Shown one piece after another: positions 4,721 to 10,209 of a stretch of DNA of 10,209 bases. The stretch comes from Pseudomonadota bacterium (GTDB lineage: Bacteria; Pseudomonadota; Alphaproteobacteria; RF32; CAG-239). Made by a program: the position numbers and the translations under genes. The notes under the pieces were generated by a model that worked only from the letters and a program-made list of their open reading frames with translations, did no database searches and had not been told where the DNA came from. Location: the NCBI GenBank assembly GCA_021617435.1, contig JAJWCP010000050.1, positions 1-10,209 on the forward strand, in the 5' to 3' direction. Numbering within the stretch: the stretch's first letter is position 1; every line of letters starts with the position of its first letter.

Positions 4721-5551
4721 TTATAAATTTTGCGCTATGAGTAAGTATTGTTCGGGAGTGATATTTTCCGCCCGCGCGGTTAATTCAACTCCGGCGGCAT
4801 GGCAGGCTTTTTCTATGCCAGCCACTGATTTTAAGCTTTGGCGCACCATTTTGCGGCGCTGTCCAAAAGCGGCAGCTGTCAGCATTTCAACCTTGCTTAA
4901 AAGCTCAGCTGAGGGAATCGCGACAAGCGGCTGAAACAACAACACGCTTGACCAAATTTTGGGCGCCGGAACAAAACATTCCGGATTTAAGTCAAGCAAT
5001 TTGCTAACGCGGCAAATAAGCTGCGCCAAAACGGAAATGCGACCATAACTTTTGGTGCCGGTATCTGCCATAATCCGCTCCGCAACTTCTTTTTGAAACA
5101 TTAAAGTTAAGGCTTCATAAGCCCGCATATTTTTAAGCCATCCGGTCAATAACGGCACGGAAATATTATACGGCAAATTGCTAATGACCTGCCGCGGCGC
5201 CTGCTCCATTGCGGCAAAATTTAAGGTTAAAGCATCGGCATTTATAATATCAAGCGGGGTATTTAACGAATCGCGCAGGTCTTCCATAATTTTAATACAG
5301 CGCTCATCCATTTCCACTACCGTTAATTTTAAGGGGCTGTTGCTTAAAATTGCGCGGGTTAATCCCCCCGGGCCGGGACCGACTTCAAACACATAGCGGG
5401 AGCTAAAATCTTTTAAGCCCTGTTTTTCAAGCGAAAGGCGGATAATTTTATCGGTAATATTGGAATTAAGCAAAAAATTTTGTCCTAATGATTTTTTAGC
5501 CATTAAGCCGTACTGCTCAACCGTTTCCTTTAATGAAAGCGCAAATTCCAT
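4721..5551 (-). CDS. rsmA: 16S rRNA (adenine1518-N6/adenine1519-N6) dimethyltransferase
   Basis: RsmA (KsgA) dimethylates A1518 and A1519 in the 3' terminal helix of 16S rRNA late in 30S assembly, using S-adenosylmethionine. The 276-aa length is typical. Visible motifs are SLGQNFLLN (21-29), the SAM-binding motif I FEVGPGPGGLT (55-65), the acidic Glu80 after strand 2 (VVEMD), the NADAL segment with Asp106, and the catalytic NLPYN motif (125-129), followed by FQKEVAERI and the C-terminal FGQRRKMVRQSL helix. Start ATG at 5551 lies 18 bp after the surA stop, so it is the last gene of the lptF-lptD-surA-rsmA operon. No hairpin terminator was found downstream. In many proteobacteria pdxA lies between surA and rsmA; it does not here. 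Confidence 0.96.
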   Translation of the reverse strand: MEFALSLKETVEQYGLMAKKSLGQNFLLNSNITDKIIRLSLEKQGLKDFSSRYVFEVGPGPGGLTRAILSNSPLKLTVVEMDERCIKIMEDLRDSLNTPLDIINADALTLNFAAMEQAPRQVISNLPYNISVPLLTGWLKNMRAYEALTLMFQKEVAERIMADTGTKSYGRISVLAQLICRVSKLLDLNPECFVPAPKIWSSVLLFQPLVAIPSAELLSKVEMLTAAAFGQRRKMVRQSLKSVAGIEKACHAAGVELTARAENITPEQYLLIAQNL

Positions 5552-5569
5552 AACCGTCTCGCTTTTAGT

Positions 5570-6715
5570 TTAATCTTTGCGGTTAATAATAGCGCGGTTG
5601 CGTAAATCACGCAGATATTTGGTGGCAACTTCATCAGTCTTTTTATTTTCAAGCATGTTTTTTACTTCCGCTTCAGTCACCTCCGGAGCTTTGTCGGTTC
5701 CGGGGCGATAAACTTTTTCAAGACGCAGAATGTAATAATCTGTACCAAGCAAAATCGGGTCTGAAATATTGCCCTCTTTCATGTTTAACAGCGCTTTTTC
5801 CAAGGGTTCCGCCAACTGCCCTTTGTTAACCCAGCCAAGTCTGCCGCCGTTCGGAGCGCTCGGGCTTTGCGAAAACTGCATAGCATACAGCTCAAAACGC
5901 GGGTCATGGCGCAAATTTTCAACCAAATCAGAAATATGTTTGGCCTGTTTTTGCGGAATAACAATTTCCGAAACCATAAATTTTTGCATTTTTATATCTT
6001 TGGCAACCGCTTCCATGGCGCTGTTAATTTCAGATTGCGAAATGTTAACTTCTTGCGCCGATTTACGCTGAACCAAGCGCGTCCAAGCCATTTCCGCCTT
6101 CATCTGCGAGCGGAAAACACTCTCTTTAACCTCCGCTTCCGCAAGCATTTTTTTGAGCTTTGCCACCGAAACGTTATTAGCTTTGGCAAAGTTTTCCATA
6201 CCTTTATCCAAATCGGCTTCCGTAATTTTAACGCCGTTTTTTTCCGCCTCTTGCAGTTTAATTTTTTCATCCACCGCCGACTGCAGCACTTTGCCGATTA
6301 TCATATCTTTGGTTTGATTATTAACCGGAATCTGAGTAGTGGCGACAAAGGCGTTGACCCTGTCCTGCATATCGCGACTGGTGATAATTTCGCCATTGAC
6401 TTCCGCAAAAATTTTTAAGCCGTTGCCAAACAAATTAACCGGTCGTAAGGCTTTGCGGCGTTCTTCTTCCATTTGGCGCATTTGCTCCTCGCGGCGAGCC
6501 TCTTCCTCACGACGCATGTGCTCTTCATAAGCTTGTCGGCGTCTGATTTCTTCTTCACGGCGCGCCATTGCCTCTTGCGGATTTTGAGCCTTAAACATAA
6601 CCGATGAGCCTTGCGCGCTGCGCGCCGCCGCGTCCATAGCCTCAATATCCGCCTGCTCTGCCATAGCGTTAAAGCTAAATAAAACCGCCGCCGAAACAAT
6701 TAACAATCGCAACAT
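5570..6715 (-). CDS. surA: Periplasmic chaperone/peptidyl-prolyl isomerase SurA
   Basis: SurA escorts unfolded outer-membrane proteins, LptD among them, through the periplasm. The start at 6715 is chosen because AAGGAG lies 7 nt upstream and the protein then opens with a signal peptide (MLRLLIVSAAVLFSFNAMA, cleavage about 19/20), 381 aa in all. A longer frame from 6793 would begin inside lptD. After the signal comes a strongly charged Arg/Glu/Met coiled-coil-like stretch (about 48-90), then the SurA N-terminal chaperone domain (about 100-230, starting IFAEVNGEIITSRD), one parvulin/PpiC domain (about 245-342, with SPSAPNGGRLGWV at 284-296) and a C-terminal tail. E. coli SurA has two parvulin domains; only one is seen here, which is common in alphaproteobacteria. 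The charged segment is not part of the usual family plan. Located 16 bp after lptD. Confidence 0.9.
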   Translation of the reverse strand: MLRLLIVSAAVLFSFNAMAEQADIEAMDAAARSAQGSSVMFKAQNPQEAMARREEEIRRRQAYEEHMRREEEARREEQMRQMEEERRKALRPVNLFGNGLKIFAEVNGEIITSRDMQDRVNAFVATTQIPVNNQTKDMIIGKVLQSAVDEKIKLQEAEKNGVKITEADLDKGMENFAKANNVSVAKLKKMLAEAEVKESVFRSQMKAEMAWTRLVQRKSAQEVNISQSEINSAMEAVAKDIKMQKFMVSEIVIPQKQAKHISDLVENLRHDPRFELYAMQFSQSPSAPNGGRLGWVNKGQLAEPLEKALLNMKEGNISDPILLGTDYYILRLEKVYRPGTDKAPEVTEAEVKNMLENKKTDEVATKYLRDLRNRAIINRKD

Positions 6716-6722
6716 AAATTTT

Positions 6723-6728
6723 CTCCTT
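6723..6728 (-). promoter_or_regulatory. Shine-Dalgarno fixing the surA start
   Basis: AAGGAG on the minus strand, 7 nt before the ATG at 6715 and just after the lptD stop codon. It excludes the longer upstream start at 6793. Confidence 0.85.
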
Positions 6729-6731
6729 ATA

Positions 6732-9014
6732 CTAGGCGCCCAAGCCGCCCAAAGTTTTAAGATAAAAAGTAAAATTAAATTCATAACCGTCATCTAATTC
6801 AGGGTTGTTTGAATTAGAGCGTTTAACCGTGGTTATAAACATAAAGCACTCATCTTCATAAATCAAGTTACCGCCATGCTCCAACGAACCGCGACGACTG
6901 TCAGCTAAATCTTGACGATTGTATACGCTCACCGACCAGTCACGCGTTAAAGCCGCCTTTACGGAAGTATACAGTTCTTTACGCTCTTTAAAGTACTCTG
7001 ACGAATTTTGATTTTCTTGCAGATAAATATATGAAGCATACAAGCTCAACATGCTGCTGCCGACCCGCGCGCCTAATTCACTATACTGAACTTTTAGGTC
7101 GTCTTTACCTAGGCGGAAACGATAATCCAAGTCTAAATATTGCGATGGCGCGGCATAAATGCGTCCGACATAATCGGTAAAATGCCCCTCGTTATCAATA
7201 TTGCCTGTAAAACTGCTATGATTGCTGAACTGATAGCTTTGCGCAATAAAGGCGGAGGTGCGCCCCATAATATTTCCGTACGAGCTCCAGTTAAAACCGT
7301 AACTGACGCGGCTGCCGGTATCATTGCGGTCATAACCGGAATATCGATCTAAGCTTAAAATGTTGGTATCGTCAAGCTCAACGTCTTCACTGTCTTCATT
7401 AGGAATTTTATCGGGCATATTACCGCCATTAGGCGCCAACACACCAACAACAATCGGCTCTAAAATTTGGCGGGTGTTTTCAGTTGCCTTTACAAACGGA
7501 AGCCGCCACTCAACCCCGACCTGCGGGAATGTGCGGATTACTTCGCCGCTATAGGCATTATCACGGCTTGCAGCCTGATATTTATCAACATAGTACAAAT
7601 CTGATTTTAACGATGCCTGAATCTTATAGCGCTCGCCGAACGGACTTGTCCACGGCAAAACCCAAGCGTTAATCATAGATAAGCGCTGAGTTTGCGCATC
7701 TTCTTCATGATAAACCGAGGCCATGCTGAAATTATTTTTCCAGTATGCTCCCAACGAGTTTACATCGCTGATATTTTCATAATCAGTCACCGGCGCCACA
7801 AACGGACGATTATACTTGCGGCGTTCGTATTCATAATTGTTGCTGCGACGCAAATCATAACTTATCAGCTTGTAATAATAAGCTTCTATCGCGGCGTAAT
7901 CACGATTGTTAAAATATTGCAAGCGAGCATTAGACATTAACCACGCGTCATCATCGTGCTCCAAATCAAGCTCTTTTAAATAAAGCGTATCTGACGTGTA
8001 ATTCAAGTTAGTATCTGCAACCCAATAATCATTAATTTCGTAGCGACCATAAGCAAATAGGTTTCCGCGGTTTTCAGGACGCGTATCATTATTATCGCGC
8101 AAATAACTGCCTGACATATCAACGTAACCTTTATTAAAATATTGCCGGTATTGACCGCCCCAAACCACATCTTTATCAGTGGTAAAAATAGGTGAAAACA
8201 AAACATCAGTATGCGGATTGATGTTCCAAAAATAATTTACCTGCAAAGTTCCGCCCAAATAATTGCTACTACCGATGTTAGGTACTAAAAAACCGGAACG
8301 CCGCTTTACCGTAGGGTCAGGATGTGAAAAGAACGGAGTGTAAAATACCGGAACGCCCTTAAACTCAAGCAACGCATCATTATAGTTAATATCTTTAGAC
8401 TCGGCATCATGGGTAACTTTGCGAGCCTTAATCTGCCAAAGCGGATTTTCAGAACCCTCGCAAAAATCACACGGCGTATACACGGCTTTGCGCATTACCT
8501 TATTATTATTTTCTTTTTTATGAAAGTGCTCTGCCCATAATTTACTCTCGTCTTGCAAAACGGCTTTAATTTTATTCATCTCCGCGCGAGTCATTTTGTT
8601 AGAAAGTTCAACGTTATCGGCATAAACCACATTGCCGTTTTGCTCCTCAAGCCGCACATTACCAACTGCTTGCAGACTATCGGTTGACTTACGATAAATA
8701 AGCTTGTCGGCATAAAGAGTTAAGCCCTCGCGCTTGACCACGACGTCACCGATTGCCTGAATTGCTTTATTTTTATCATCATTAATCAGCTCATCGGCAT
8801 TAAAATAAATATTAGGCTCTTCATCAGATTTTTGCGGAGCCAAATCAGTTATATTTAACGGCTCGGTTTTAATAAACGGCTTAACGTTTTTTTTTTTCAA
8901 GACCTCTGCGGCAACCGGAGTTTTTTCAGTCTCATTAACGGGAAAAGGCGTGCCGACTTGAAAGACGGAGTAACATAATACTGCTGCCCATATTTTTTTA
9001 ACATAACTACTCAT
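6732..9014 (-). CDS. lptD: LPS-assembly outer membrane protein LptD
   Basis: LptD (OstA/Imp), 760 aa, forms with LptE the outer-membrane translocon that inserts lipopolysaccharide into the outer leaflet. A short hydrophobic stretch (about 8-20) looks like a signal sequence, without a clear cleavage site. The LptA-like periplasmic domain (about 68-165) has repeated strands such as IQAIGDVVVKREGLTLYADKL and LQAVGNVRLEEQNGNVVYAD. A YTPCDFCEG motif gives Cys182 and Cys185, followed by the family segment GVPVFYTPFFSHPDPTVKRRSGFL and a long aromatic-rich beta-barrel to the end. A single Cys723 near the C-terminus (EDECFMF) is the likely disulphide partner of the N-terminal pair. The start ATG at 9014 shares its A with the lptF stop (TAATG), so translation is coupled. 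An 11-A run (8887-8897) near the 5' end encodes Lys-Lys-Lys-Asn. Confidence 0.95.
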   Translation of the reverse strand: MSSYVKKIWAAVLCYSVFQVGTPFPVNETEKTPVAAEVLKKKNVKPFIKTEPLNITDLAPQKSDEEPNIYFNADELINDDKNKAIQAIGDVVVKREGLTLYADKLIYRKSTDSLQAVGNVRLEEQNGNVVYADNVELSNKMTRAEMNKIKAVLQDESKLWAEHFHKKENNNKVMRKAVYTPCDFCEGSENPLWQIKARKVTHDAESKDINYNDALLEFKGVPVFYTPFFSHPDPTVKRRSGFLVPNIGSSNYLGGTLQVNYFWNINPHTDVLFSPIFTTDKDVVWGGQYRQYFNKGYVDMSGSYLRDNNDTRPENRGNLFAYGRYEINDYWVADTNLNYTSDTLYLKELDLEHDDDAWLMSNARLQYFNNRDYAAIEAYYYKLISYDLRRSNNYEYERRKYNRPFVAPVTDYENISDVNSLGAYWKNNFSMASVYHEEDAQTQRLSMINAWVLPWTSPFGERYKIQASLKSDLYYVDKYQAASRDNAYSGEVIRTFPQVGVEWRLPFVKATENTRQILEPIVVGVLAPNGGNMPDKIPNEDSEDVELDDTNILSLDRYSGYDRNDTGSRVSYGFNWSSYGNIMGRTSAFIAQSYQFSNHSSFTGNIDNEGHFTDYVGRIYAAPSQYLDLDYRFRLGKDDLKVQYSELGARVGSSMLSLYASYIYLQENQNSSEYFKERKELYTSVKAALTRDWSVSVYNRQDLADSRRGSLEHGGNLIYEDECFMFITTVKRSNSNNPELDDGYEFNFTFYLKTLGGLGA

Positions 9015-10141
9015 TAAACATCAGCCTCAAATTGTGGTTTGTGTTTGCGGGCAAAAGTATAGGGCGAATAAAAGAACAACAAATATAAGCAAATAGCAAA
9101 CGGCAGCAGGCAGTTGGCGTATAACATCGGCACAAAATAAAGCGAGCGCCCCGCCAAATTGGTTAAAATCAAATCATTGCCCTGAATTAAAATCATCAAA
9201 AGTACCGAAAGCGAGATGATTTTGGTTTGCCCGCGGCGATTAAACGCTCCGATTAACAATCCAGTGCAACCAAGCAAGGCAAAAAGCAGATTATACCACG
9301 GAGTGATAATGCGGCGGTGACCTTCCACAATATATTTACGTTTTAAATCATCGGGAAGCGATGTATCATTACTGGCAGAAAGCAACTCGTTTAAAGACTT
9401 TTCACGCACGGAGGCCGACCTGATTTTTTTGTCGCCAACCGCTCCCAAATCAACTGAATAGCGATTAAACTTTAATGATGAAAACTGCGCGCCGTCACGA
9501 CTGACCTCTTGCCGCATGCCTTTAATTAAAATAATGCGCGGACTGGCGGCGGTATAAACAATGCGCCCGTGCTCCGCCGACAAAGTAACACGGCTCTGCG
9601 GATTACTCTCATCATTTAATAAAATGCCCGATACGGAGCCGTCAGCTTCATGTTTGGAAATAAACACCGTCATGCCGTTTTGCATGGTGGTAAATTCGCC
9701 TTCGCGGAACATTAAATGCGATACGTTATTTTTTATTTCCCATTCTAAATTACGGAAAGTGTTTTCCGCCCCAGGAATAGCGTAACTTTGCACATAAAAG
9801 CCGAATAACGAAAGTAAAAAACCCATATAAAACGCTGCCTTGGCATTGCTCCACGGGCTGATGCCCGCCGCCTGCATAATTACCAACTCGCGGTCTGTCT
9901 GCATGCGGTTATAAACAAACATCACCGCGGCAAACAGCGCTATCGGCGACAAAATGGAAAACAATCGCGGCATTAATAACGACGTGAGCTCAACAAACAA
10001 ATAAAGCGGCAAACCTTTATTGGTAACCATTTCCACAAAACGTAACGATTGCGTGAGCCATAGCATGGCAAGCAATGAAAACGACACCAACAAAAAGCCG
10101 GTTAAAATTTGCTTTAAAATATACAGGTTCAATTTTTTCAT
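9014..10141 (-). CDS. lptF: LPS export ABC transporter permease LptF
   Basis: A 375-aa YjgP/YjgQ-family permease of the LptB2FG complex, which extracts LPS from the inner membrane and passes it to the periplasmic bridge. Three N-terminal membrane helices (about 8-32, 56-78, 100-120) include the coupling-helix region NRMQTDRELVIMQAAGIS (78-95). A periplasmic beta-jellyroll domain follows (about 125-265, with FREGEFTTMQNGMTVFIS), then three C-terminal helices (about 275-365, with HRRIITPWYNLLFALLG and GAFNRRGQ). These motifs fit LptF better than its paralogue LptG, but the two are similar and confusion is possible. No lptG lies between this gene and lptD. No Shine-Dalgarno precedes the ATG at 10141, and a -10-like box sits 7 nt upstream. 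First gene of the operon as far as visible. Confidence 0.9.
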   Translation of the reverse strand: MKKLNLYILKQILTGFLLVSFSLLAMLWLTQSLRFVEMVTNKGLPLYLFVELTSLLMPRLFSILSPIALFAAVMFVYNRMQTDRELVIMQAAGISPWSNAKAAFYMGFLLSLFGFYVQSYAIPGAENTFRNLEWEIKNNVSHLMFREGEFTTMQNGMTVFISKHEADGSVSGILLNDESNPQSRVTLSAEHGRIVYTAASPRIILIKGMRQEVSRDGAQFSSLKFNRYSVDLGAVGDKKIRSASVREKSLNELLSASNDTSLPDDLKRKYIVEGHRRIITPWYNLLFALLGCTGLLIGAFNRRGQTKIISLSVLLMILIQGNDLILTNLAGRSLYFVPMLYANCLLPFAICLYLLFFYSPYTFARKHKPQFEADV

Positions 10142-10148
10142 AAGCGAG

Positions 10149-10154
10149 AGTATA
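10149..10154 (-). promoter_or_regulatory. Candidate -10 box for the lptF operon, giving a near-leaderless mRNA
   Basis: TATACT (five of six) on the minus strand, 7 nt upstream of the lptF ATG. The predicted transcription start is about 3 nt before the start codon. No good -35 is seen at normal spacing. The remaining bases to the window edge (10157-10209) are AT-rich with no identifiable feature. Confidence 0.3.
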
Positions 10155-10209
10155 ATCTCATATTTAAAATAAAAAAACTACAATTTTACGATACTTCACA
10201 AAAAAATAC

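Noticed and set aside
6716..6793. An extended surA start at 6793.
   Set aside because: It would overlap lptD by about 60 bp and bury the signal peptide; the ATG at 6715 has AAGGAG at ideal distance.

Overview
The window looks like a chromosomal segment of an AT-rich alphaproteobacterium, probably host-associated. The evidence is a GapR/DUF2312 nucleoid protein (an alphaproteobacterial marker), an LPS-export/outer-membrane-biogenesis operon in roughly the alphaproteobacterial order (lptF, lptD, surA, rsmA), and a prepilin-like gene with the processing site GRSMVEML. The host-associated lifestyle is inference: it rests on AT-rich coding, missing operon members and a Chlamydia-type arginine module.

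Layout from left to right: the 3' end of gapR (+) and a strong bidirectional terminator; a small tryptophan-rich orphan gene (-) with its own near-consensus promoter; a two-gene arginine operon (-), with pyruvoyl-dependent arginine decarboxylase (aaxB-like) upstream of an APC-family arginine/agmatine antiporter (aaxC-like); a divergent intergenic region with a poly(A) tract; a prepilin-like gene (+) whose long leader contains two inverted hairpin repeats; a bidirectional terminator; a second orphan gene (-) with a palindromic promoter region; and the core operon (-) lptF > lptD > surA > rsmA, transcribed from the right edge.

The core operon is coherent. LptF is part of the inner-membrane LPS extraction complex, LptD is the outer-membrane LPS translocon, SurA is the periplasmic chaperone that folds barrels such as LptD, and RsmA methylates 16S rRNA. 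lptG and pdxA, which often sit in this cluster, are not between these genes. The decarboxylase and antiporter together should convert arginine to agmatine and exchange the two across the inner membrane, consuming a cytoplasmic proton and arginine.

The accessory part is roughly 0.3-0.9 kb and 2.4-4.7 kb. Its most notable signals are: (1) a Chlamydia-like AaxB/AaxC pair with the Thr52-Ser53 self-cleavage site; (2) two inverted 31-nt hairpin repeats whose eight differences are four compensatory base-pair changes, sitting in frame in the part of the prepilin that processing would remove; (3) a poly(A) tract between candidate -35 and -10 boxes of that prepilin gene; and (4) two orphan genes with leucine codon use unlike the core genes, each preceded by a 17-nt palindrome.
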